Of a DNA stretch of 46,987 nucleotides, positions 1 through 8,012 are shown one piece after another. The translations under genes were made by a program, and so were the position numbers. Origin of the DNA: Candidatus Thioglobus autotrophicus (GTDB lineage: Bacteria; Pseudomonadota; Gammaproteobacteria; PS1; Pseudothioglobaceae); the NCBI GenBank assembly GCA_022448455.1, contig JAKUUR010000002.1, forward strand, positions 74,241-121,227, in the 5' to 3' direction. The notes beneath the pieces were generated by a model. It had not been told where the DNA came from and made no database searches. It saw nothing but the letters and a program-made list of their open reading frames with translations. Numbering within the stretch: position 1 is the stretch's first letter; each line of letters begins with the position of its first letter.

Positions 1-665
1 CCAGCATTATCAAAAGCGGCAATATCGCTAACACCTTCCATATGAAGACCAATGGCACAAACTCTATCATCATCCAACACCGCATTAATAATATCCGAAA
101 TATTTGTATTTGCCTGATTGCCAAGAGTAAACATGTAGGCAATAGGTAAGCCAATTGACTGCATTGTCATATTTAGACCTATATTGCCGCTTTGAGTAAT
201 GATTGCTACACCCTTATCGAGGGCTTCACAGCCATGCAAGTCTGGCCACAAAACAACACTATCTAAACTATTAATAAAGCCATAACAGTTGGGTCCAATA
301 ATCGGCATCTTACCTGCAGCTTCAACTAGCCTCTGATTTCTTTTGATTCCATCTTCACCCACCTCTCCAAAACCGGAAGCATATAACACTGCCCCTCCGC
401 CTCCAATTTGGTTTAGATCAGCAACTATTTCTATCGCCGCTTCGGCATTAACTGCAATGAAAGTTGCATCTGGAGGCTCAGGCAAATCTTTAACACTTTT
501 AAAACACTCTAACCCCTCAATAGTCTCCCTAGATGGATGAATCGCCCAAATTTTACCGGTATAACCCAATTTACGGCTCTCTCTAATAGCAAAATCAGCT
601 CCTCGATGACCAACAACAGCAATTGACCTAGGAGATATCAGACGACTCAAATTTGATTGACTCAT
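1..665 (-). CDS. NDP-forming acyl-CoA synthetase, N-terminal part (cut by window edge)
   Basis: Translating the minus strand from the ATG at 663-665 gives 221 open codons that run off the left edge, so the C-terminal part is missing. The N-terminus carries the CoA-binding Rossmann start SPRSIAVVG (about residues 11-19). GPNCYGFINSLD and ITQSGNIGLN follow, typical of the succinyl-CoA-ligase-like domain of ADP/GDP-forming acyl-CoA synthetases. Enzymes of this family make an acyl-CoA from an acid, CoA and NTP through a phosphohistidine. The ATP-grasp part, often fused at the C-terminus, would lie outside the window. It begins 9 bp after the stop of the acyl-CoA dehydrogenase gene and is the third gene of a minus-strand unit with it and the thioesterase, so the substrate is probably the one those enzymes handle. 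The exact acid is unknown. Confidence 0.85.
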   Translation of the reverse strand, partial: MSQSNLSRLISPRSIAVVGHRGADFAIRESRKLGYTGKIWAIHPSRETIEGLECFKSVKDLPEPPDATFIAVNAEAAIEIVADLNQIGGGGAVLYASGFGEVGEDGIKRNQRLVEAAGKMPIIGPNCYGFINSLDSVVLWPDLHGCEALDKGVAIITQSGNIGLNMTMQSIGLPIAYMFTLGNQANTNISDIINAVLDDDRVCAIGLHMEGVSDIAAFDNA

Positions 666-674
666 AAGGATTGT

Positions 675-1832
675 TTATTCGAAAGGTCTTAATAAAGACC
701 TTGAGATAATATGACGTTGAATTTCACTAGTACCATCCCATATTCGCTCTACCCGATGGTCACGCCATATCCTCTCTAGAGGTAACTCATCCATCAAACC
801 CATACCACCTAATATCTGTATAGCCTCATCAGAAACCATGGCTAGCATTTCTGTTGCCTTTAATTTTGCCATTGCAGCGTCACTATTGGTCATCTTTCCC
901 TGAGAGTCATTCCAAGCAGCCCTCAAAGTAAGCAACTCAGCGGCTTGCAATTCCATGGACATGTCAGCGAGCTTAAAAGAAACCCCTTGAAACTTTCCTA
1001 TAGTCTGTCCAAACTGTTCACGGGTTGCAGCCCATTCGGTCGCAATCTGTAAGGCACGTTCGGCTCTTCCTAGACACATTGCTGCTACAGATAAACGCGT
1101 TGCTCCTAACCACTCGTTAGCGATATCAAAACCGTGATCTACCTCACCCAATACTTGCGATTCATGAACACGACAGTTATCAAAATTAAGAATAAAGTTA
1201 TGGTATCCACGATGCGAAACACTATTGTATCCAGTTTCTACAGAAAAACCTGGCGTCCCCATATCTACAAGGAAACTAGTGATTTTTTTCTTTGCGCCTC
1301 TAGAAGTTTCTTCAACACCAGAGGCCGCAAATAAAATCACGTAATCAGCCATATCAGCATGACTAATAAAGTGTTTGGAACCGTTGATTACAAAATACTC
1401 ACCATCCAGCTCAGCGCGGCATTTCATAGAACGCACATCTGAGCCTGCATTAGGTTCAGTCATAGCCAAACAATCTACTTTTTCACCACGTATCGTTGGT
1501 ACCAAATATTTATCAATTTGCTCATCTTTGCATGCCATTAATATATTGCTTGGCCTTGCAACAATATACTGAAGGCCAAAATTTGCCTTACCCAATTCTT
1601 TCTCCAAAAGACATAAAGTTAACGTATCGAGACCACCACCGCCATATTTCACAGGCATGTTGGTAGCATAAAGACCAAGGTTAATCGCTTTTTGTTTAAT
1701 GCTCTCTGCCAAACTTGCATCGATATGATTGGTTTTTTCAACTTCATCTTCGTGTGGATATAGCTCTTGCTCGACAAAGCTACTAACGGTATCGATAATC
1801 ATCTCTTGTTCACTTGAAAGACTAAATTCCAT
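675..1832 (-). CDS. Acyl-CoA dehydrogenase (short, soluble type)
   Basis: A 385-residue flavoprotein of the usual length for the soluble acyl-CoA dehydrogenase family. It oxidises an acyl-CoA to the trans-2-enoyl-CoA and passes electrons to ETF. Visible landmarks are CLAMTEPNAGSD (FAD/substrate loop), the AATREQFGQTIGKFQ segment, AIQILGGMGLMDELPLERIWRD, and the C-terminal WDGTSEIQRHIISR. The catalytic base in most family members is the Glu of a (Y/W)EGTSxIQ motif; here it is Asp (residue 366). No Glu stands at the alternative isovaleryl-type position either (GATRLSVAA). The gene lies between a betainyl-CoA-type thioesterase and an NDP-forming CoA ligase on the same strand. This suggests a dedicated substrate such as a trimethylammonium acyl-CoA rather than general fatty acids; that part is inference. 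Confidence 0.92.
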   Translation of the reverse strand: MEFSLSSEQEMIIDTVSSFVEQELYPHEDEVEKTNHIDASLAESIKQKAINLGLYATNMPVKYGGGGLDTLTLCLLEKELGKANFGLQYIVARPSNILMACKDEQIDKYLVPTIRGEKVDCLAMTEPNAGSDVRSMKCRAELDGEYFVINGSKHFISHADMADYVILFAASGVEETSRGAKKKITSFLVDMGTPGFSVETGYNSVSHRGYHNFILNFDNCRVHESQVLGEVDHGFDIANEWLGATRLSVAAMCLGRAERALQIATEWAATREQFGQTIGKFQGVSFKLADMSMELQAAELLTLRAAWNDSQGKMTNSDAAMAKLKATEMLAMVSDEAIQILGGMGLMDELPLERIWRDHRVERIWDGTSEIQRHIISRSLLRPFE

Positions 1833-1874
1833 TTAATTCTCTTCCTATTTTTTATTGAAAATATTAAATCTGAT

Positions 1875-2408
1875 TTATTTTGTTTTCGGTATATGCATTA
1901 CTCGACCTTGCTGCTTTGGAGATGGAAGTTGCTGATGAGCAACCCAAATTGTTCCAAGTATTTCTGCGACGGCAGGCATGATTTCGCTGGCCTTCGATTT
2001 ACTCGTATCAACGTGTATTAACATTTGCTCAGTTGTTGCCAACAGACCGCCACTCTGTGCATGAATCATCTGATGAAAAAAATGCAAACGCTTTTTATCG
2101 AGCCCAAGTATTTGAGTAGTAAAACTTAAAGGCTCTCCCTCTGATACATCTAGGTAATAATTTATGTGTGTTTCAACTGTATAGAAAGATTGACCTGCAG
2201 ATCGATAATCCTCATCGATGCCAATATAGCGAAAGAGTGCATCAGAGGCGTCTCCAAATGCATAGAGATAGAAAGACTCACTCATATGACCATTGTAGTC
2301 AATCCAGTCAGAATGAACTTTCGCCTGATAAAGCGACAAAGGTTTACTTAAATCATCATTTGAAGAAAACTTTTTATATTCTCGATGAAGGTATACATCA
2401 TTATCCAT
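1875..2408 (-). CDS. Hotdog thioesterase resembling betainyl-CoA thioesterase
   Basis: A 177-residue single hotdog-fold protein. The motif VHSDWIDYNGHMSESFYL (about residues 31-48) is the 4-hydroxybenzoyl-CoA-thioesterase-type active-site loop, with Asp37 the likely catalytic acid. FGDASDALFRYIG, YTVETHINY and KKRLHFFHQM follow. From memory this pattern matches the betainyl-CoA thioesterases found alone or fused to carnitine 3-dehydrogenase in Pseudomonas and rhizobial carnitine loci, which release glycine betaine from betainyl-CoA. It is the first gene of the minus-strand unit with the acyl-CoA dehydrogenase (42 bp gap) and the CoA ligase. No carnitine dehydrogenase or beta-keto-acid cleavage enzyme is in view, so substrate assignment rests on resemblance. 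A generic acyl-CoA thioesterase is the alternative. Confidence 0.8.
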   Translation of the reverse strand: MDNDVYLHREYKKFSSNDDLSKPLSLYQAKVHSDWIDYNGHMSESFYLYAFGDASDALFRYIGIDEDYRSAGQSFYTVETHINYYLDVSEGEPLSFTTQILGLDKKRLHFFHQMIHAQSGGLLATTEQMLIHVDTSKSKASEIMPAVAEILGTIWVAHQQLPSPKQQGRVMHIPKTK

Positions 2409-2457
2409 AAGTCACCAAAAAAAATCTCTTGGCCAAGTCACAATAAGACAATAGCTC

Positions 2458-2486
2458 AACCTAGTAAAGAATATGTTACTTGTCAA
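2458..2486 (-). promoter_or_regulatory. Candidate sigma-70 promoter of the thioesterase unit
   Basis: Read on the minus strand, a perfect TTGACA (2481-2486) is followed after 17 bp by TAGGTT (2458-2463). The -10 box is a poor match (3 of 6). It lies about 50 bp upstream of the thioesterase start. Confidence 0.35.
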
Positions 2487-2635
2487 TATAGCTAATGCTG
2501 TACAATTTCCGTTGTAAATTATACATAAAACGAAATTTATTCTTTTCGAAAAAAGTATTGAAAAGCTAAAAAGAATATTTCATTCCTGTGATTCACCCAA
2601 GAATGAAACTTATATAATGTCTTTGTCTCTAAGAC

Positions 2636-3253
2636 ATGACTCGAGCTATGCATAATTCTTACCGTCAGGCAAAATTTCTACTATCTTGCCCCTCATTAAA
2701 GGGATGCCCCGAAGACCATGGATATGAGGTTGTATTTGCAGGTCGTTCTAATGCAGGAAAGTCCAGTGCAATAAATGCCCTGACCGAACAAAAAAAATTA
2801 GCAAAAGTCAGTCGAACTCCTGGACGCACACAACATTTAGTTTTTTTTGAACTTGACGAACAACGACGCCTCGTTGACTTGCCAGGCTATGGTTATGCCA
2901 AAGTGCCAGATACAGTTAAACAAAGATGGCACCTAGATATGAGTAAATATTTTGACAATCGAAACTGCTTAATGGCAGCGATTTTAGTGATGGATTGCCG
3001 TCACCCCTTAAAACCATTTGATGAAATGATGTTGCAGTGGTGTGTTAACAACGATGTACCCACAAACATCCTCTTAACCAAATCAGATAAACTAAAAAAG
3101 GGCGCTGCTAGTTCAACAAAGCTTAGAGTCATTAAGTCCGTAGAAGACTTACCAAATGTCAATGTACAGCTTTTCTCTTCCCTCAAAAAAGTAGGTATTC
3201 CAGAGCTTTGTCAATATCTCGACAAGGTGTTCGAGCTTCCGAATGAAAGTTAA
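2636..3253 (+). CDS. engB: Ribosome biogenesis GTP-binding protein EngB/YsxC/YihA
   Basis: A 205-residue single-domain GTPase needed for late assembly of the 50S subunit. G1 is [14 protein letters not shown], the switch region [12 protein letters not shown]3 [10 protein letters not shown] and G4 [10 protein letters not shown]. Family members start with a YRQAxF segment, here at residues 9-14. The ATG at 2648 is therefore a possible alternative start, and neither start has a strong Shine-Dalgarno sequence. A TATAAT at 2613-2618 could be its -10 box, with no clear -35. The 3' end overlaps the start of the downstream nuclease gene by 11 bp, implying co-transcription. Confidence 0.95.
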   Translation: MTRAMHNSYRQAKFLLSCPSLKGCPEDHGYEVVFAGRSNAGKSSAINALTEQKKLAKVSRTPGRTQHLVFFELDEQRRLVDLPGYGYAKVPDTVKQRWHLDMSKYFDNRNCLMAAILVMDCRHPLKPFDEMMLQWCVNNDVPTNILLTKSDKLKKGAASSTKLRVIKSVEDLPNVNVQLFSSLKKVGIPELCQYLDKVFELPNES

Positions 3254-5741
3254 CTTAGATCTTTCTTTGATTCAATCTGATGACACAATTATTGTGGCAA
3301 ATAATCGCCAAGTATTGGCCATTAAGCAATCATTATCAGAACAGCATGGCCCACTCAAAATGCCAAACATTTTTTCATACACTTCTTGGCTCCAGAACTA
3401 CTGGCAACAAAATAACCCTAAAAGATCGATCCGTCTACTCTCTCAAATGGAACTCAGATTTTTCTTTCAAGAGATTATTCAACAGGACTCAATCAACCAT
3501 TCTGAAGCTGTAATTGATGAATTAATTAAATGCTACCATCTCTGCAAGACACATTTTATTGATATATCAACTATGTCAAGTTTTTACTCTAGCCCTTGTA
3601 CTCAATTAGTTGAATGGATCTATAAACTTGAAAAAATAAAATTAGCTAGGGGCTGTATTGATTCGACCGATTTATTCACAATAGTTTATCAAACTCTCGA
3701 GAAATACGAAAAAAAGGGAAAATATTACGCTTTCGGTTTTAAAAAACCCACACCCGAACAAAGAAAACTCTTTCAAATCCTAGGCTGTGAATTAATTAAA
3801 CCAATCTCCCCCGATAATACAATTCAAGCATTGTCATTTATCGATCATGAGCTTGAATTACAAGCAATTGCCCATTGGGCTAAAGAAACTAGCACACAAA
3901 ATCCTGATTATCAAATTGGAATTGTCATTCCTAATCTGGGTGAATTACAAAACATGATAAAGAATATTTTTGACCAGGTATTCGCCTCAAGTTTAATAGA
4001 AACTTATCGCAAACCATATAATATTTCTTTAGGTATATCACTATACCAATACCCGCTCATTCAGAATCTTCTCAACATTATCAAACTCTCAAAACAAATT
4101 ATTGATGACAGTATTGATCACAAAACATTCATAAAAGTAATAACCTCTCCCTTTATTCAAGGAGCTCATAAAGAATCCAACAATCGTGCCTTATCAGTTA
4201 ATCGAATCTTGGCACTTGGTAGAGAAAAAAGCTCAACCAATAAAATTCTTTTGTTGATAAAAGACTGTCCGCAGTTATCTCAAACTATTACCGAACTCAG
4301 ACAACTGAAATTTCAAACTAAATTACCATTAGAGGATTGGTTAATAGTCATTAACAAACTTCTTACAACTTGGGCTTTTGCAACTGATAGAAGCTTGACA
4401 AGTAGTGAATATCAATTATTTGAAAAATATCAAAATGAAAGTCTAATTCTCAATAAGCTGTCTGATTTTCATAAAAAGATCGGTTTCATTGATGCCGTAA
4501 AAACTTTACAAACACATTTGAATTCAGTTGTTTTTCAAGCAAAAGGTGGTGATGCCAAAATTCATATCTTAGGTGCACTTGAGGCTGAGGGATTATTTTT
4601 TGATGCTGCCTGGATATCCAATATGACAAGCGATTTTCTCCCAGGAGCGATTAAAACTCCTCTCTTCATTCCTGCTCAAATCTGTAGGGATTACGAACTT
4701 CCTAATTCAAGTTTTGATGAAATTGATAAAAATACTAAAGTTACTTTGCAAGCTTTAAAGAATTTAAGCAACAATATTACTTTTAGCTATGCTAAATCAA
4801 CAAAGAATCGTGAACAGCTGCCTTCACCATATTTGCATTTTGAAGAGTTCCAACCAAAAATCTTAAAAGCTGTCATGACTCGGAAATTAAACCATATTGA
4901 TGATCATAAAGCCCCCAATATTGTTGATTACACCATCAAACAAGGGATAAAAACACTTCAAAATCAAATGAGTTGTGCTTTTAAAGGTTTTGTCGGACGT
5001 CTTTGTATAGACGATTTTGATACTCCACATATTGGGATTAATCGGCAGCAACAAGGCAAATTAATTCACAAAGTTTTGGAAACTTTTTTTGGGGAAATCC
5101 AAACAGGAAAAGAGTTGTTAGAACTCCCAGATTTAGCTCTCAATGATTTGATTGAAAAACACATTGACCTTGCAATTCTTAAAATACCTAAATCGAATTT
5201 TAAATTACTTGAAAAGACTAGATTAGTCAAACTCATTAAGCAATACCTTGAGCTTGAAAAGCAAAGAGGTGATTTTGAAGTGATAAAAACAGAATCAACT
5301 TCAGAAGTTGACATTAACGGTCTAACCTTTACCACAAGGTTAGACCGAATGGATCGTCTTGAGAATAATGAGAAACTTATTATTGATTACAAGAGCGGCG
5401 CGATTGCAGTCAGCAAAATGATTGGTAACCCTATCGAACAGGCCCAACTGCCAATTTATGCGATATCAAATACTGTAGATGGGGTTGCATTTGCAGCAAT
5501 AAATCCGAGTGACTGCCAATTCAAAGCGATCACTAAAAACAAGTCCGCTTTGCCGTTAAAACCACAAACAAAATCCAAGATGCCAGAATGGGATATACAA
5601 TTAATGGAGTGGCATTCAGCCTTGAATTCTGCAAGCGATGATTTTCAAAATGGCATCGCAAAAGTTCTTCCAGCAAAAAATGCCTGTGAATTCTGTGATT
5701 ATGATTTACTTTGTCGGGTTGAGAAATCTCCCAATCACTGA
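3243..5741 (+). CDS. AddB-like PD-(D/E)XK nuclease with C-terminal Fe-S cysteines (probable DNA repair protein)
   Basis: An 832-residue protein. The N-terminal three quarters resembles a degenerate, non-helicase UvrD/AddB fold, with no Walker A motif visible. The C-terminus is a RecB-family nuclease: [11 protein letters not shown] (about 697-707) then LIIDYKSG (about 712-719), giving the D...DxK catalytic residues, and QAQLPIYAI as the QxxxY motif. Four cysteines suited to a 4Fe-4S cluster are present: one before the nuclease domain in [12 protein letters not shown], and Cys815, Cys818 and Cys824 at the end ([11 protein letters not shown]). This architecture is that of AddB and of the stand-alone 'probable DNA repair protein' family; a RecB/AddA-like helicase is usually its partner. 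None is next to it here. It overlaps engB by 11 bp and converges on cca with a 36-bp overlap. Confidence 0.85.
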   Translation: MKVNLDLSLIQSDDTIIVANNRQVLAIKQSLSEQHGPLKMPNIFSYTSWLQNYWQQNNPKRSIRLLSQMELRFFFQEIIQQDSINHSEAVIDELIKCYHLCKTHFIDISTMSSFYSSPCTQLVEWIYKLEKIKLARGCIDSTDLFTIVYQTLEKYEKKGKYYAFGFKKPTPEQRKLFQILGCELIKPISPDNTIQALSFIDHELELQAIAHWAKETSTQNPDYQIGIVIPNLGELQNMIKNIFDQVFASSLIETYRKPYNISLGISLYQYPLIQNLLNIIKLSKQIIDDSIDHKTFIKVITSPFIQGAHKESNNRALSVNRILALGREKSSTNKILLLIKDCPQLSQTITELRQLKFQTKLPLEDWLIVINKLLTTWAFATDRSLTSSEYQLFEKYQNESLILNKLSDFHKKIGFIDAVKTLQTHLNSVVFQAKGGDAKIHILGALEAEGLFFDAAWISNMTSDFLPGAIKTPLFIPAQICRDYELPNSSFDEIDKNTKVTLQALKNLSNNITFSYAKSTKNREQLPSPYLHFEEFQPKILKAVMTRKLNHIDDHKAPNIVDYTIKQGIKTLQNQMSCAFKGFVGRLCIDDFDTPHIGINRQQQGKLIHKVLETFFGEIQTGKELLELPDLALNDLIEKHIDLAILKIPKSNFKLLEKTRLVKLIKQYLELEKQRGDFEVIKTESTSEVDINGLTFTTRLDRMDRLENNEKLIIDYKSGAIAVSKMIGNPIEQAQLPIYAISNTVDGVAFAAINPSDCQFKAITKNKSALPLKPQTKSKMPEWDIQLMEWHSALNSASDDFQNGIAKVLPAKNACEFCDYDLLCRVEKSPNH

Positions 5742-6779
5742 TAGCCTTTTTTGAGCTATTTGCTCAACAATTAGAGCCTTGTCTAGCTTCGAAACATTAA
5801 TTGTTTTTAATGCCACTAAAATTTCCGAAATAGGCTTAATATCTATACGCAACTCTTTAAAAGCAATAAGTATCTTTTCAAAACGCCTCTGACGACGCAA
5901 ACTATCAGTTTTCAGATAAAAATTCAGTACTTCTTCTGTAGAATGTGAGAGCAAATGTTTGGAAAAAAAATGCCACTCAGCAACAAGTTCAGCTATTTGT
6001 TGATAATCTTTAGGGCACTTAAGATGGGAACACAATGCACTAATATCTTCAAGCTTCTGTTCATGGAGCCAGAGTGCAAACTTAACATCAAGATCCTCTA
6101 CTGATGCATCAACTAGTTGAGAAATATGACTCCCAGTTGAAGTTAACATAGGAAAAAGACGATGAAAAGCACTAGATTCAATCAAAACATCAAAAAATAT
6201 AGAAGGTTTATCTGAGCAAAGTGCCAGAGAAAGCTCCTTAAAAACTCTTTCTGGTACAAGCGCATCCACTTCTCCTGAGATTACCATTTGCTTCATTAAT
6301 TTCCGAGTTTCAGGGGCAATATTAAAACCTAGTTTGTCAAAACGAGAGGCAAATCTTGCTACCCGCAATAATCTGACCGGATCTTCTGAAAATGCATCAG
6401 AAACATGTCGAATAGTTTTTGTTTTAATGTCATCTAATCCACCATAAGGATCAATCAATTCACCTTCTAGGTTTCTAGCAATAGCATTAATAGTTAAATC
6501 ACGACGATACAGGTCCTGTTCAAGGGTTACACTTTTTGATGTATCGAATTCAAACCCAGAATAGCCAATACCGACTTTGCTTTCGATTCTAGCTAAGGCA
6601 TACTCATCGCTGGAATCTGGATCAATAAAAACAGGGAAATTTTTTCCCACTTGACGATATCCGAGAGATTTCATTTCTTGAGGTGAGGAGCCCACGACAA
6701 CATAGTCCTTTACAGATTTGTTATTAGATATACCTAATAGTTCATCACGAACAGCACCACCTACCAAATATATTTCCAT
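5706..6779 (-). CDS. cca: CCA tRNA nucleotidyltransferase, HD motif not evident
   Basis: The enzyme adds CCA to tRNA 3' ends without a template. The class II signature is clear: YLVGGAVRDELLG at residues 4-16, the EYALARIE strand, RRDLTINAIARN, and EDPVRLLRVARFASRF. At 357 residues it is shorter than the E. coli enzyme (412). Where the E. coli protein has its HD phosphohydrolase motif (CHDLGK type), this one reads FALWLHEQKLED. I see no HD pair, so it probably lacks the phosphatase/phosphodiesterase activities. Its 3' end overlaps the end of the convergent nuclease gene by 36 bp. Confidence 0.93.
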   Translation of the reverse strand: MEIYLVGGAVRDELLGISNNKSVKDYVVVGSSPQEMKSLGYRQVGKNFPVFIDPDSSDEYALARIESKVGIGYSGFEFDTSKSVTLEQDLYRRDLTINAIARNLEGELIDPYGGLDDIKTKTIRHVSDAFSEDPVRLLRVARFASRFDKLGFNIAPETRKLMKQMVISGEVDALVPERVFKELSLALCSDKPSIFFDVLIESSAFHRLFPMLTSTGSHISQLVDASVEDLDVKFALWLHEQKLEDISALCSHLKCPKDYQQIAELVAEWHFFSKHLLSHSTEEVLNFYLKTDSLRRQRRFEKILIAFKELRIDIKPISEILVALKTINVSKLDKALIVEQIAQKRLSVIGRFLNPTK

Positions 6780-6797
6780 AATTATTGATCGCAGATA

Positions 6798-6827
6798 TTG
6801 AAGAAACCTCTAAAGTTCTCTTATAAT
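6798..6827 (+). promoter_or_regulatory. Promoter of msrB, predicting a leaderless transcript
   Basis: TTGAAG (6798-6803), an 18-bp spacer and a perfect TATAAT (6822-6827). Seven bases after the last T of the -10 box is 6834, the A of the msrB ATG. No Shine-Dalgarno sequence precedes that ATG. Confidence 0.5.
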
Positions 6828-6833
6828 ACACGA

Positions 6834-7205
6834 ATGGACATTAAGAAAAAGTTATCACCTGAAGCATATCATATCACCCAAAAATGTGGCACTGAGCCAC
6901 CATTTACCGGTGAATACTATAACCACTACGAAACAGGTCATTATCACTGCGTTTGTTGCGATGCTCTATTGTTTGAATCAAACACAAAGTTTGATTCAGG
7001 AAGTGGTTGGCCAAGTTTTTACGAGCTCGCTAAGAGCGACTGTATTCGACAAATTGAAGATGACTCTTTGGGCTACATCAGAATAGAAGTTAGGTGTTCA
7101 TCTTGTGATGCACATTTAGGTCATGTTTTTCCTGATGGTCCTCAGCCAACTGGAAAGCGTTACTGCATTAATTCCGTTGCATTAAATTTTTCGGAAAAAA
7201 AGTAA
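6834..7205 (+). CDS. msrB: Peptide-methionine (R)-S-oxide reductase MsrB
   Basis: This enzyme reduces the R epimer of methionine sulfoxide in proteins. Taking the ATG at 6834 gives 123 residues. The frame stays open to a TTG at 6798, but that TTG lies inside the candidate -35 box, so the ATG is preferred. Zinc cysteines appear as Cys39/Cys42 (HCVCCD) and Cys88/Cys91 (CSSCDAHLGH). GSGWPSFY and DGPQPTGKRYCINS with catalytic Cys111 are typical. There is no second resolving cysteine in a thioredoxin-like domain and no MsrA fusion. It converges with the TSUP gene, 18 bp apart. Confidence 0.95.
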   Translation: MDIKKKLSPEAYHITQKCGTEPPFTGEYYNHYETGHYHCVCCDALLFESNTKFDSGSGWPSFYELAKSDCIRQIEDDSLGYIRIEVRCSSCDAHLGHVFPDGPQPTGKRYCINSVALNFSEKK

Positions 7206-7223
7206 AATCTATATCTCTACAAT

Positions 7224-8012
7224 CTACTTAAACAAAAGTACCATCACACCCAAAAAACCTAGAAACACTGAAAAACCTTTCTTGAGTTTATTACTATCTA
7301 CGATATGCGTTACCTTGGCTCCTAATGGTGCAAACAAGATACTTGCTACAACAATACTTGCAAGTGCTTCTAAGTGAACAAAACCGATACCACCAGTAGC
7401 ATCTTCTACACTCAATCCAACAACAATAAAACCAATACTACCAGCAATAGCAATAGGCATTCCGACAGCTGCTGAAGTTGCAATTGCTTTTTTTATTTCA
7501 ACATTGTTATAAACCAAAAAAGGTGTTGTCATCGTGCCACCACCTATACCCACAATAGCAGAAACTAAACCAATAATATAGCCAACAATTAGCCAAACCC
7601 AGCGAGCAAGGTTGTCTACGTGACCCGAAGCACTGACACCAAACCACATAATTAGAGCAACACTAATTTCAAAGAAAGCAAAAAATATTCTTAAAAAATC
7701 AAAACTCATATATTTCGCAACTATCGCCCCGCTATATGCGCCTAAAAGCACAGTTGGCGTGAGTTTAAAAAAGTTTTGCCAAAGTATCGCTCCGTGTTTA
7801 TGGTGCGCATATACGCTTGAAAGCGAGGTAAAAACAATTGCTGCTAAAGCGGTACCAATTGCAGTGTGCATTAAAGCCGATTGACTGATAGTTGGTGCTA
7901 ATAGATACAGCAATGCAGGGACCATAATCAAGCCACCGCCTACTCCCAAAAGGCCAGCAACGAAACCAGAAAATACACCTAGAAGTAACAAAAGAATTAG
8001 TGTTTCATTCAT
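7224..8012 (-). CDS. TSUP family membrane permease (TauE/SafE-like)
   Basis: A 262-residue, very hydrophobic protein with about eight predicted membrane segments. It has the two-fold repeat of the family: GLLGVGGGLIMVPALL near residues 22-37 and VSAIVGIGGGTMTTPF near the middle. TSUP proteins export or import sulfite, sulfonates, sulfoacetate or other small organic anions; the substrate cannot be told from sequence. Its ATG overlaps the patatin gene stop by 4 bp, so the two are translationally coupled in the tdk-patatin-TSUP operon. No sulfur-oxidation gene is nearby. Confidence 0.88.
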   Translation of the reverse strand: MNETLILLLLLGVFSGFVAGLLGVGGGLIMVPALLYLLAPTISQSALMHTAIGTALAAIVFTSLSSVYAHHKHGAILWQNFFKLTPTVLLGAYSGAIVAKYMSFDFLRIFFAFFEISVALIMWFGVSASGHVDNLARWVWLIVGYIIGLVSAIVGIGGGTMTTPFLVYNNVEIKKAIATSAAVGMPIAIAGSIGFIVVGLSVEDATGGIGFVHLEALASIVVASILFAPLGAKVTHIVDSNKLKKGFSVFLGFLGVMVLLFK

